Shown piece after piece: positions 13,601-24,445 of a DNA stretch of 64,000 bases; within the stretch, counting starts at the first letter, position 1, and each line of letters begins with the position of its first letter. The notes under the pieces are model-generated. The model made no database searches and was not told where the DNA came from. It saw nothing but the letters and a program-made list of their open reading frames with translations. Position numbers and translations under genes: made by a program. Origin of the DNA: Ciona intestinalis (lineage: Eukaryota > Chordata > Ascidiacea > Phlebobranchia > Cionidae); assembly GCF_000224145.3 (NCBI RefSeq), contig NW_004190396.2, positions 124,001 to 188,000 of the forward strand. The letters run 5' to 3'.

Positions 13601-16600
13601 GTTAACCTTGGTGTCCTCTGCTTGTGCTTTACGTACTTTGCTCAATAATTGCATCGCTCGTTGTTCCTCTGCACGTTGGAGCTTTTCCTGGGGGCGAATA
13701 TGGTCGTTCAAATTACTGCTACGACTGCACATTAGCATTGCAACTGAACTGTTAAGTTATGGTTTAGGGGTAGATACTTGGAAGCATGGAATAATTAACA
13801 TACAAATATACTTACACAGGATTGTAAAAGTTGTAAATCCGGACATTATCACTGAAAAAGGGGTATTTTTACAATCCTGGACTTACAAGGTCTTTAAAAT
13901 TATGGGGGCAAATGCGAAACTTATACATTAGGCGTCATATTTAGTTATTAAACAGTTTAATAAACATGCATACCAACTTATGTTTTAATAAAGTAGCGAA
14001 TGCAAAACAAATGATTCATCATTAGATAGGAGCAACTTACAATATGTGACGACTGCAACAACACCCTCTGCCTCCTTATCAAGTCATTCTTCCACGAAAC
14101 AACTTCTTGTACTTTCCCGCTTAACTCGTGGATCTTCTGTGACTTCTCGTGATGCATCTGCAATCGACGCTCTTCCGCTCGTCGGTGTTTCTCCTCCAAT
14201 CTTCTTTTTGATTCAGCGGGGGTCCTGGGGGGGGGGTGGAGGTTGGCATTAGATCCGGATTTTATCAGGAACTTTTAGTGTAGTTTTGGGCTTTAATACA
14301 ACTGTATTGATTATAATCACCAAGTGCCTGGACTTTTTGGGGAAAAAACAGGGCTTTTGCATAGGTGTATAATGGCCTAACCTATCAGTGACCACTGGTC
14401 CAATCCAACCCAATCCCACCCACAGCACTATGCATACACAACACCTCAGACCTGACCAACCTCCTCCTTGAAGGTGAAGACAGCTTCTCATGCATCTGTA
14501 CAGCCCTCCCCGGTTCCCTCAGTTCTTCCTCTTCAACCAAATCGCACCAATCTGCGCCAATCTCCTCAGCTACGGGAGAAACATATATTCAAAACCACAG
14601 CATTGCAATTAATAATACCGGCACTCAACATTACTCCAACCAGTGATCACTAATGGGTTGTAGCACCGTGAGTGTTTGGGTAATGGGCCAACTTTGACCT
14701 GGATCTCAAACTAGTCCACCATCCATACCCACCAACTCCTTATACGAACAACTTCAACCACACCCAGCATTACAATTTTTTAAATGATCCGCAAATCAAC
14801 AACACAACCCCCCCCCCCCACCTTCAAACTTCGCCATGAACTCCGACCAATCCAAATTCTTCTTCATATTTTTATCGAACGACTTCAATTCCTTCGCCCC
14901 GCTGCTGCTACGAGCGCTTTCCTGTTGGTTGGATTATTATTAAAGAATAAAATGTAATGTTTGTTTTAATATTTAGCAAAATATGGGGGAACCTTTTTGC
15001 TACGTTAAGTTATTACCCAAAGTTGCGCTAAACATGCTTAATGTTGAGTGAACCCTAAACATTATAACATCACACACTTATTACAAAACCAAAGGTTTAG
15101 TCATTTTTTTATTTTACCAAAGTATTTCTTAAGCAAAAACCTATTGGCCTCCTTGTTCCCAGATGCCCCAGTAGAACACACCCAATACAAGGTGTCCGCT
15201 TTCCTTATTTGTGGTATAACATCTCCCACGCACCCTCCATAAACCACCCCCCCAACCCCAACTTACACACCCACCCCCCCAACCCCAACTTACACAATCA
15301 GTGTCGACCTCCTCAACCTCCCGTAGTTGTCGCATGAGGTCGCGTTCCGTCTCCTCAGCTTCAGCGATCGACACCGAATGTTCTTCGCATAACGTACGAG
15401 CGAGCGTTTCTTCTTCCTTATGTAGTTGCTCCAATGATGAGTTGCCAAGTAATCCATCAACACCCTGTATTATATGGGGGATTATAAGAGGCGGCGTTTT
15501 CAAGAAAACTTGTTTTAATTTGCTATAATTTTTTAATTTTATATTTATTTAAAAAAAGAGGGGGTAGCGACTTTCGAAACTACTATTTTATATAGGTCTA
15601 CTCAGTTTGTTTATAGATAAATGCTATAAACACCATGGCGGCATGACTTGTGATTTAGGCCAGAGTTTTCCATTCCCCAGGGAGTACTTACTTATCGTAT
15701 CTTAATTTAAAACATAACATTTCAAGCTCACATTTTGTAAATTTTCATCTGTTTTCAAATCTTTGTTTTCCACGAGACTTGTTTCTTTTGTGTCCTCCCC
15801 ATCATCACCCTGAAACAATATCTTCCCGATCTCTAAACCTTCCTTCACGTCTTTACCCTCGTACCAGTTGTCCGAGAACACAACAGCATCGCTTTCAACA
15901 CCATTTCCAGTGTTGCCAATATTGTTCTCAGCAGTTTTCTTCCCAGCGGTAATGTTATTTTCAGTGTTGCCAGCATCTTCAGATTTCCCAGTGTTTCCTA
16001 TATTCACAGTGTTTCCAGCTAGATTCCCAGAGCTTACAGTGTTGCCCCCGTTATACCCCCCTCTCCCCCCGACCCCCATCATACGATCCACAACCATGTT
16101 AACGTAACTTGATGGTTCTCGGGTTGGGGGTTTTCCTTCCTCGTTGGGTGAAAGGTTATACTTGGGGTGACGGGGTCGTCGAGAGGAAACGGTCTCCCAA
16201 CCGGATTCATCTGGAATAATGGGGATTGTGATGTCATATGTTTCATATTCATACATACAATGTGTTTTAACAATAAATATTATATTAAAAAAACACCAAC
16301 ACAATGAATCACTTTGTGCAGCCATGTGTAATACATTCCCGGAATATTTAATATTTGGGTGATTTTTTAATGTTTTAGGATTTTGTTCAACAATTAATCA
16401 ACCTTCAAAAATAGCTTTAACATCTGGTGAGTTCATGCGGCAGCACCATGGGTGTTGGGGTAAAGAGCCAACTCTGGATAAATTCCAGGCCTCACCCATA
16501 AAGAACAGACCACAATATATAAATAAAACATGGACCAACTCACCCCCGTCACCATTAACAGTTGGTTTATTATTAACTGGTCGTTTCTGCTGAGTCACCC

Positions 16601-18687
16601 CTTTGACACGCTGCGCCCAAGTTGCTGACTCATTGTTTGCTGACTCAGCATTTTTTACACTGTGAATAATAATTGCTTTTATATTAATAAGTCGTTATAG
16701 ATTTAACTTTGTAATGTGTTTAACAAATACAACAGCAAATATGCAGTTCGTTATCATGTTCGTTTTAAATTTCAAGAAGCTAAACCCATCTGTGGTTAAA
16801 TTGGAAGTTAAAATAAATAAGTTAAAAAAGTGCAAGAAAAAAGCTGGCACACGATGGCAGTGTAGTAAGCATTTAAATTGCAAATGTGCAAGAATAAACG
16901 CAAAGACATATATTTTGTTAGTAAGCATCACACAGCAAGTTATTCAATTAAGTTGTGTGTTAGTTGTATATTGAATCTACAAACCAATGTCGCTCGGGTG
17001 GATTGCAAGCAGCATATGTCAAACACCTGTTAATTGGGACCCCCGGGGTGGCACGTGGGGTGGTACGTGGGGCCGACGAACCCCTCGTTTTGTGTCGAGG
17101 CCGTCCAGGTGAAGATTTACGAACTTCCCAAGCTAACGAGGTCGGTCTAAGTTCAATGGATTGTTCATTAATTTAAAAATTATTAAAATTTGTTTATTTT
17201 TTATTGACAAAATTATAAAATATTGATAAAAATATTCAAAACATAAAGTAGGGTGGGGTAAGATGGGACATGATTTCATTTTCTTATATTCTCCCATCTG
17301 GTAGTAAACAAAGAAGTATTAAAATATGGGATAATTGTATCCATCTTACCCCACAGTTTTTAAATAAAAATAAAGATATCAAGTCATGGTAGCATTCACC
17401 TGTCGTGGTCTCCTGCGTTTTCGAGTCGTTCCTGCAAATTAATCCACTCAATCAAGGCTTGGAACTCATGACGGTAATTATCGATGATGAGGAGGACTTC
17501 CTGGGGAGTGAGAATGCTTGGTTTGAACAAAGAATGGAAAAAAGAGTAAAATATAAAAGTCACCAAGGGTTTAATGTTGATGTGGGAGATCTTACCTTGA
17601 CAGCTCGGCCAAGGTTAGATGCTTCTGCATCAAGTTTACTTATGTCTGTATCTTATAACCGTTCCACCAATGTTGTTTATTAGAAACATACTGTATATCT
17701 TTACTAATCATATAGGGAAGCACCTTACACTGAAAAAAATTTTAAAAAAAACAAAAGAAATTATTTTTTATAAAAAGACATCAACTAAATATTAGGGTAT
17801 ATACTTGACAGCGAGCATGAGGACCTACAGCTCGACAGCGAGCATGAGGACCTTACCTTACACTCCACGATGCTCGCATCAACTTCACAAGTTGCGTAAA
17901 TCTCATCCACAGCTCGGCGGAGGTTCTCAAACAAATACGCCCAATACCTCGCACGTATGCTAACGGGGCGGCGACTGCCAGAGGTGGAACGGCGGGGTGG
18001 GGCCGGGGTGTGGTCTGTATTGGGGTGTATGTTAATATGGGATTGTTGGGGCAACATGGGTAGAAACCCCTTCATTCCATTAACTCTTATTTCTTAGTTG
18101 CATATTCTGAGTAGAAGAAATACAATCATCTATGACATCACAAACATCATTATTACCTCCTGATGAGTTATTATGATGTTTCAGATTATTTTCTTCCACG
18201 TGAGATTGGCTACGTTTATCACGGTTCGTTGTTTCACGCTTCTTATGTTTCTTACCTGGAGATCAATTAATGGAATAATTAAACAAATGGTTGCGAGTCA
18301 ATATATTGAACTTTGGTTGGCTAACTAATGTATGCACAACTTGACTGAGGGCATGGGAGTGGCCAGGGACAAATTAAAGCATTCAAAAAGAAAATTAGGT
18401 GAATTTTTTTAGAAATGCAGCTATGAATCATGTGAAACCAGGGTTGGTATACAATAAAGGGAGGGGGGGGGTCAAAAATTTCAATGGGCAATCAAAATCG
18501 TTTTACCGTAAGAATAAAATACTTAGCCCTACAAATGTACCAACTATAGCATGGTCAACCATATACAACCCCCACCTTTGTACACATGATCTACGGGTAT
18601 ATTCCACGAGACGAGGTTCCGTGCCGACCTTCCTTCTTCCTCCATTATCATACGGACTTTCTCAACTGTGACCGGGCGGGGTCGTTG
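1676..18687 (-). CDS. SCAPER: SCAPER (S-phase cyclin A-associated protein in the ER), near-complete
   Basis: Exons (descending): 18687-18576, 18255-18157, 18014-17857, 17500-17400, 17146-17027, 16659-16544, 16210-15732, 15464-15294, 14921-14822, 14569-14461, 14224-14041, 13687-13574, 13130-13008, 12768-12626, 12520-12439, 11909-11794, 11469-11416, 11356-11293, 11051-10963, 10802-10743, 10515-10383, 8752-8622, 8278-8155, 8012-7780, 7486-7340, 7230-7080, 6769-6602, 6014-5865, 1879-1676. Every junction keeps phase, giving about 1,344 aa (human about 1,400). Diagnostic stretches are EEEGRSARNLVSW, RARYWAYLFENLRRAVDEIY, RPTSLAWEV, MHEKLSSPSRR, NKRHEVL, RRKEQDARIEQQR, AAQQEAVSELQKKIQLK and LLHDTIVCVGFF. 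Family role: ER-associated cyclin A/CDK2 binding, translation-linked mRNA decay and cilium function. Order: N-terminal SCAPER domain, GNT-rich low-complexity stretch (exon 16210-15732), long coiled coil, helical C-terminal half. The first exon with the ATG was not found. The last exon either stops at 1676 or splices at 1688 into an unseen tail; human has about 45 further residues. Confidence 0.93.
1990..2140. repeat. 150-bp near-perfect palindrome
   Basis: Arms of about 72 bp: left TTGTTCGCTAGAATTTTTC ... GTGACGTCAT, right ATGACGTCAC ... GAAAAATTCTAGCGAACAA, with only a few mismatches. The short apex falls at about 2063-2068 between two TGACGTCA copies. Probably a hairpin-type MITE. Confidence 0.9.
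3950..4330 (+). repeat. 131-bp tandem repeat, three copies
   Basis: Units start at about 3950, 4081 and 4212. Each has CCCTGCTGTTAGGTGTCTA, AGTATATTGCATTCACCACA, TTAATCAATGAGGTTCCCTA and TGAGTGTAACTGTATTTTAA. Copies differ at only a few bases, so the array is young. A related single unit is traceable near 61635-61690. Confidence 0.92.
8800..8912 (+). repeat. ACAGTCGTTAAAACATGC-family repeat
   Basis: GAATACGATAGCGAAGATCA, AATTAATTAAAACAACGAAG, GGAATTAGCAGCAAAACAAC and CAGTCGTTAAAACATGCTAC. It is the best-preserved copy of this dispersed repeat and ends close to SCAPER exon 8752-8622. Confidence 0.6.
10161..10325 (+). mobile_element. tRNA-derived SINE in a SCAPER intron
   Basis: GATTGCCTGCTTTTAACCTA, GGTTACGGGTTCAAGGCTCA (B box), CATTGTGGGCGTATGTGTCC, TTGGGCAAGACACTTAACGG, AACCCAGTGGTTACTAATGG, then poly(A) at the point where other copies continue. 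The long tail is absent. Confidence 0.75.
11978..12318 (+). mobile_element. 341-bp TIR element, ends TAGGGATGCACATTACACAAT
   Basis: Left TAGGGATGCACATTACACAA and right TTGTGTAATGTGCATCCCC are inverted copies. Next to the left end is the self-complementary GGTATTCTAGGATATCCTAG. The terminal TAGGGATG-type sequence is typical of hAT-related non-autonomous elements, but the 8-bp target duplication is not clear. In SCAPER intron between exons 12520-12439 and 11909-11794. Confidence 0.72.
15242..15296 (-). repeat. 27-bp tandem duplication containing the SCAPER splice donor
   Basis: Two copies of the plus-strand CCCAACCCCAACTTACACA unit lie directly after exon 15464-15294. Each carries the donor TGT|GTAAGTTGG on the minus strand, at 15294 and 27 bp further into the intron. 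Confidence 0.88.
17253..17354 (+). mobile_element. GTGGGGTAAGATGGGACA-family TIR element in SCAPER intron
   Basis: GTGGGGTAAGATGGGACATG ... TATCCATCTTACCCCAC, about 102 bp, with TCTGGTAGTAAACAAAGAAG inside. Sits between exons 17500-17400 and 17146-17027. Confidence 0.72.
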
Positions 18688-19610
18688 CTGAGAATTAAAA
18701 ACAATTTTAACTTTAGGAATTTTTTCATTGCAAAATATTTCATACACAAACTCTGGCTAAAATATCAGGGTTTCATTGCCGACAGTTTATTTATATTAAG
18801 AAATGAGCAACTCTGGCTCATATTAACATAAGCCATCACAGGTTTTCCGGAGTGTTTTATAGGAGAACTTTAAATACATAGAATGTGCATATGTGATGTT
18901 GGGCCAATTTCCGCCAACTTCAAAGTCTTTAACAAGTGCCCTACCCTTAGGCCTTACTGAGACAGATAAAAAAAACGAAAATTCTAAATTTTGCACAAAT
19001 TCCACGGAACCCCCACCTTTGCATACTGATTGCTGCTTGATTTGTTTTTTAACAAATTATTTGTGGAACTATTCAGGGGAATTCCCCCTTTCAAGTGGTT
19101 TTCCTCTAACATTGTGTCCTAAAACGACAAAAATATTTTTAACGTTAAAACGAAAATGGAGTGTCATGAATTAAAACATGACAGTATTTTATAAATGGCA
19201 CAATGAAACAGTTATTATAATTAATTAACTTTATATTATAGTTTTAAATTTAAAAATCACAGTTATAAACTTGAAGTGCAAGAAATAAAAATTAACATAA
19301 AAAAGTAGAAACAAACATTAAGAAAATTTATAATGAACATTTAATTTATAATGACTTTAACACCAGATGAGTTGTAAAGTAACAGAATATAAACACATGA
19401 GAGTTTACTTATTAAGAAACAAGGAAAATAATTACCAGAATTTTTTGTACAAAAAGCTGAAAAGGATTCGTTTACATTTAAACAATATTTTTGAATCATG
19501 AATGAAAGAAAACATAATACAAACGCATGGCACAAAAAAAACAATGAAAAACAAACAGTGTCATCCACATTCCAAACCATATTTTACCCACAAAGTCAAT
19601 TTTTGCCAAA
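18688..19610. other. Between SCAPER and the C8orf74 homologue
   Basis: Should contain SCAPER's first exon and promoter and the 3' UTR of the C8orf74 homologue. AT-rich. No start exon for SCAPER could be picked out with confidence. Confidence 0.4.
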
Positions 19611-20501
19611 TTATTTTCTTTTTTTCTTGGATGATGTCGACTTGCCGGAAGATTTCCTTGAAGCTCCCGGGGATTTTGGTTTCGGGATTTTTTGCAGAGG
19701 TTTCTCCATGGATGAAGGAAGAGGGACCGCTTGTATGGATGCCGCGATCTCAGCTGTGGTCTTCATCTTTTTCATCTCGATCCCGATGTCTTCCGCAGCA
19801 ATCTCAACTTTGTTTGCTGTCAGCGTGGAAATTAACGCTTCAGCGATTTTAACATCAACATCCAATAACTTTTCCTGCTCCGATAATTTCTCGTCAATTC
19901 TCGCCTCCTTGTCGCAAGCTCTCTTTATCATTTGATCTTCTTCCATCTGGAGGATGGCGAACTTTTGCTCCTCCTCGATTTTAATGTCATTCAGACGGTG
20001 CTCATACCTCCAAACCTCCAAAGTCTGTGCCTCCCTAAGTTCCATGCAAGGCTGAGACACTTCAACTTTAAGATGCGCCTTCTTTCTATCTTCATCCCGA
20101 TATTCACCAAACACAAACTTGTAAAGGTTGAAATTAGCGAGCACAGTGTTGGTTAGATACTGAATCAGCAGCTTCATATTTTCCAACCCCATGCGCCCGT
20201 TAGCTGTGAAGTCGAGCGACAACGAATGTAAAGCAGCGATCGACTTCACGAGCGACGCGTTGATGAAAACTTGGAAAAAACCTTCAGCGAACTTTAAGCT
20301 TTGAGCAACTTCTCTCCAAGGCATTCCACGGTTTGTAGCAAATTGTAAAACATCGTAATAATAATCCACAAGAGCTCCGGAACGAAGATCCTCGTTAAAG
20401 TTAACATCCAGGAGGCGCAAATGACGCGCTAGTAGCTGCTGTCCACGTGCTTTTGAAATATTAGCGATGTGCTTTACTTCATTTAGGTTTAAATTATCCA
20501 T
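19611..20501 (-). CDS. C8orf74 homologue, single exon
   Basis: Open frame of 296 aa. I start it at the ATG at 20501, because the slightly longer frame begins with TTG. It resembles vertebrate C8orf74, a protein without an established biochemical role. Shared blocks are RGMPWREVAQSLKFAE near residue 60, NFNLYKFVFGE near residue 130, a charged helical, probably coiled-coil middle, and a lysine-rich tail ending SSKKKRK. No signal peptide or membrane segment is seen. No intron is needed, unlike its neighbours, so an old retrocopy origin is possible but not shown. It lies head to head with ARL3 (851 bp between start codons), which could mean shared expression. The family assignment rests on remembered sequence and the match is moderate. 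Confidence 0.72.
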   Translation of the reverse strand: MDNLNLNEVKHIANISKARGQQLLARHLRLLDVNFNEDLRSGALVDYYYDVLQFATNRGMPWREVAQSLKFAEGFFQVFINASLVKSIAALHSLSLDFTANGRMGLENMKLLIQYLTNTVLANFNLYKFVFGEYRDEDRKKAHLKVEVSQPCMELREAQTLEVWRYEHRLNDIKIEEEQKFAILQMEEDQMIKRACDKEARIDEKLSEQEKLLDVDVKIAEALISTLTANKVEIAAEDIGIEMKKMKTTAEIAASIQAVPLPSSMEKPLQKIPKPKSPGASRKSSGKSTSSKKKRK

Positions 20502-21352
20502 TTTAACTTTTAATTGCAATAAATCGGTTTAAACGTCAATTTTCAAACTATTCCATGTTTTTCGAACCGTCGGCAAATTTATCCTCGATACGAAAAATCA
20601 AAACAATCCGTTGCTCGGTAGCGCTTCTTGTGGTAGAATATTTTTATAAAATAACTTAAATTCATTTTTATATTTTATTTTTTGTTTTTAAATAATGAAA
20701 AACTAGTATTTTAAAACAGCTGTGGTGAAAAAAATCATTATAAGAAACTGTCTAGTGCAAAAACAAACTCAATATTACACAGATTAGTTTATTACTGAAT
20801 AGTTACATTAATTATAACACACAATTCAAAAAATTACTTTATATTAGTTATTTTCTAACTGTTTTACTGAAATATAATCATTAAATTTTCCAAAAAGCTC
20901 CAAAACATATGTTTATTATACGATCTCGGTGCAACCGCTGTTATTATGGACACCGCTTTTTTATTTACCGTCGTCAACAGCTGGAGATGAAACGAAAGAT
21001 TAAAATTTCATTGATTTTTGCGGCTTCTAAAGCAATATAAGCGATGTACGACGTTTACAATTGTAATTTTGGATTTGTTTTGAATATCCTATTCGTTATA
21101 CAGGGTATTTATGTATATTCTTAACACTTTTGCTGGTTAAGGAATTTAGTTTCCTTTTTTAACGTGAATAGTTGTGATTGGGTTCGAATGACAGTAATAA
21201 GTGTTTCAACAGTCAACAGTGTATGTTTCACATTGCATTTATTTTCAGACTTGAAAACTTTTCTTATTTGAAATTTGCTGACAATAAGCATAATAGTCAA
21301 TTGTGAGTCAGCAGTTTTAGACAATATCACTTGTGTGACATCATAGTTAATC
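20502..21352. promoter_or_regulatory. Shared 5' region between the C8orf74 homologue and ARL3
   Basis: AT-rich 851-bp interval between two divergent start codons; it also holds the 5' UTR of ARL3. No other open frame or repeat is convincing here. The divergent layout suggests a bidirectional promoter. No TATA box or named factor site can be assigned with confidence. Confidence 0.4.
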
Positions 21353-23787
21353 ATGGTAAGTTTTTATTTCTTTTAAAACAATATTTTTAATTTAAATTGT
21401 GAACATGTGTTTAGTTTCATTAATGTTTAAAACCGTTTTAAACAAATTTAATTCTCTTTTTGATTTTAAAAACTTTGCCTTTTTCATTTCATCATCATTT
21501 ATTGTTTTATAAATATCAATTTGTTTGAATAAAAACAAATAATTATGACATTCATATAACGACTGTTGTTTTACAGTTACTTTCTTTCTTTTGTATTATT
21601 TCTGCTACCAGGCATAATGAAATATCCGCATTATATTATGTTTGGTTTATACGAAGAACAAAGTCTAAATTTTTGTGTTTTGCATATTACTGTAAGTTTC
21701 ATTGCCATAACTAATAAAATTAATTTGTTATTGTACAAAGAGACGAGTTATGACATCATAAACATAATTGTTACTTGACAATGCTTCTACATTGTTGACG
21801 TAGTTGCCATGACAACGGCCTACTTTTCTTTCGTGAATAAATTATAAAGATGAATAATGAACGATAAACAAGTGAAGGGATAATTATTTGCCGACGTGGG
21901 TGACTGCTCATCACATTCTTTATGATGTCATAAATATGGAAACTTTTACCGCTAATTTTAGTCATTGTTTAAATAATCTGATCTTTGATTGGATTAAAAT
22001 AAATATATCTTCCACCTATACTTTGGTTGGCTATATTTTACATTACAAAAGGTGGGAATTAACAGCAGAACAACAGTCGTTAGAAAACAAAATAAATTTT
22101 ACCCATTAATATTGTTCCACCACCCATAAATATTGTTCCACCACCCATAAATATTGTTCCCTAGGGTTTGTTGAAATTATTGCGGAAATTAAAATCGGAA
22201 TCGAACAAAGAACTTCGTATTCTGTTGTTAGGCCTCGACAATGCTGGAAAAACAACGATCTTAAAGAAACTCGCATCGGAAGATATAAACCATATTACCC
22301 CAACACAGGTGACGTGGTGAATGTGAATCGTTCATCCTCGCAAGGCGGGGCAACCATTGTCATTATTACACGGGTGTTCTGTTTCATACACCTCGTGCCA
22401 GCTTACAAGTTACCACGTATGTAACTTATTTATCCTCGCATGGCGGGGCAACGACAGTCACTATTACACGGGTGTTCTGTTTCATACACCTCGTGTCTGC
22501 TTACGAGTTACCATGTATGTAACTTATTTATCCTCGCATGGCGGCGTAACTGTAGTCATTATCACACAGGTGTTCTGTTTCATACACCTCGAGCCCTTTT
22601 ACAAGAGCAAGGCACGCCATTGGACCAGAGATTTTAGTCAGCCCATTAACACATATGTATGTTCTATATGGGGAGACACTTCAGTTAGGCCTGAAATTTG
22701 AACCGCAGTCGGCCCAATAAGTTGGGTAACGTTGTTGATAATTAATTACCTGGTTCTAATTACTGGATCCAATGTGAATGATTAATGTTTTGTTTGCAGG
22801 GGTTTAATATTAAGAGCGTTCAAAGCCAGGGCTTCAAGTTAAATGTGTGGGACATTGGAGGTCAACGAAGGATTCGACCTTACTGGAGAAACTACTTTGA
22901 AAACACCGATGTTTTGATTTATGTTGTTGATAGCACGGATAAGAAACGATTGGAAGAAACTGGAGTTGTAAGTGGGGGGGGGGGGGGATAAAGAAAGGCT
23001 GTAAATTGGTTGTTTTTACTTGTTTTAATATTTAGGGTTTAAAAAGAGTTATTCTTACATCGTGTGCAAACATTGTTGTCTATTATGCCCGAATCTTAGA
23101 TTCTCATGGTGTATCACACCCAGGGTGTTGGGGTAATGGGCCAACTCTGCCCCACATTCCATGGTGTATTAACCATATACAACAGAATGTCCTGCCTTTA
23201 ATTTCTATTAAAATTGACAAGCTGCAGATAAAATTCATTGACCACCATTTTGTTTCCAGGAATTAGAAGAATTAGTAACTGATGAAAAGTTGAGCGGCGT
23301 TCCATTGTTGGTGTTTGCAAACAAACAAGATTTATTACAAGCAGCCCCAGCATCGGATATTGCTGATGGTTTAAGTCTCCATACCTTGAGTGGGAGAACG
23401 TACCAGATACAAGCTTGTTCCGCACTTAAAGGGGAAGGCATACAGGTCGGTGGGGGCATCGGGGGTGTATATTTTCATGGGGGGTAATGATGGTTGTTAT
23501 AACACAAGTGTTCTGTTTCATACACCTTGTGCCTGCTTTCCAGTTACCACGTATGTAACTTTGTGGGTGATTGTTTTTCTGTATAGCTGACAATTTGGGC
23601 AACTCATTAGTGACCACTGGGTTGAAGCAATATGCCCACAATGGTGGCAGCAACGAGCCTTGAACCAATTATTCTTCAGCCATTTAAAATGCAGCTGTAT
23701 CATCATATTTATGACACCACAACCCCTATTATTACACAGGACGGGCTTGAATGGGTGATGAAGACGGTTTCAAAGAAGAAGAAATGA
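21353..23787 (+). CDS. ARL3: ARL3, ADP-ribosylation factor-like small GTPase, complete
   Basis: Five exons: 21353-21355 (the ATG alone, followed directly by GTAAGT), 22165-22308, 22800-22967, 23260-23445 and 23740-23787. Together they encode exactly 182 aa, the usual ARL3 length. Motifs: N-terminal amphipathic start [11 protein letters not shown]-loop GLDNAGKT; switch I with the conserved T in [13 protein letters not shown]; switch II WDIGGQ; NKQD; SAL; tail KKKK. ARL3-GTP releases lipidated cargo from UNC119 and PDE6D in the cilium; RP2 is its GAP and ARL13B its GEF. All introns are GT-AG and all junctions lie between codons. Intron 1 ends inside a 22-23-bp tandem repeat, and intron 2 carries three SINE-tail copies. 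Confidence 0.97.
22106..22164 (+). repeat. 22-23-bp tandem repeat at the ARL3 intron 1 acceptor
   Basis: Three head-to-tail copies of TATTGTTCCACCACCCATAA. The last is cut short and runs straight into the ctag acceptor, so its TTGTTCC supplies the pyrimidine tract of the splice site. Confidence 0.8.
22329..22598 (-). mobile_element. Three tandem SINE-tail copies in ARL3 intron 2
   Basis: Three successive copies, about 100 bp apart, of the SINE 3' part in reverse orientation: TATCCTCGCATGGCGGGGCA, then CACGGGTGTTCTGTTTCATA, then GAGTTACCACGTATGTAAC. The tRNA-like head is absent. Confidence 0.75.
23470..23670 (-). mobile_element. tRNA-derived SINE (Cics-1-like) in ARL3 intron 4
   Basis: Reverse-strand copy with the tail, GTAACTTTGTGGGTGATTG, the unit-specific body (ACCACTGGGTTGAAGCAAT) and the B-box end (reverse of GGTTCAAGGCTCG). 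Confidence 0.75.
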
Positions 23788-24117
23788 TCAACATATTTTT
23801 TGCTCGAATATTTTTGTAATATTTTATACTGAAGGGTCGTATAATAATTATGTCGTATATATAACAGCAATTGATCTTTTTCTGCCAAACAACTTAAATT
23901 AAACATATACTCACTGTGCAAAATGGTACAGTAACACTATACACTCCAGTTTTGTTGTTTTTGTTACTTTGTGGACAGAACATGATGTAGTACAGTTTAT
24001 TAAAACACACCTAATGATATAAATTGCAATCAAAGTACTTGGATATAAAATGTGTAAAATAAATGCCCACGCACCACGCAAAGTGCTACGGAAATAAAAC
24101 ATATTCTGCAAAAAAAC
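23788..24117 (+). other. ARL3 3' UTR with poly(A) signal
   Basis: AT-rich sequence with no gene. An AATAAA hexamer at 24093-24098 fits the ARL3 transcript end, just before a composite repeat begins. Confidence 0.55.
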
Positions 24118-24430
24118 TGCATAAAATATTTTGTTACCTCTTATAGAAAACTATCAAACAATACTACAGACATAAACATAACATTAAGGCTATCAATTAA
24201 GAGGCGCCAAACGTGGGGTGGCAGGGTGGGCAGACCAACCCTGGAATTTCTGCATTAATCAGTAAACATTACAACCAATAAGTTAGATTTGTTTCATAGG
24301 ATTGTGTGTCTAACTATCCCTGCCTCCCCTGTGTTTATAATGGTTTGGTGCCTTTAATTATCATGGTGTGGTGTGCCTATATATTATTGCTGCTTTCATA
24401 GCATAATAGACATAATATATTAATGCTACT
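24118..24430 (+). repeat. Composite repeat, inverted partner of 49735-50055
   Basis: About 310 bp, from GCATAAAATATTTTGTTACC to the ATATATTATTGCTGCTTTC region. It matches the reverse strand of 49735-50055 almost end to end. A shorter element with ends AGGCGCCAAAC / GTTTGGTGCCT (24202-24352) is nested in it. Confidence 0.75.
24202..24352 (+). mobile_element. Small TIR element, AGGCGCCAAAC family
   Basis: About 150 bp with 11-bp inverted ends AGGCGCCAAAC and GTTTGGTGCCT, and inner blocks GGGTGGCAGGGTGGGCAG and CTATCCCTGCCTCCCCTGTG. Other copies are at 25575-25712, 30105-30215, 49813-49973 and 59829-59985. It has no coding capacity and looks like a non-autonomous DNA transposon. Confidence 0.65.
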
Positions 24431-24445
24431 TTATGGCTAACACAA

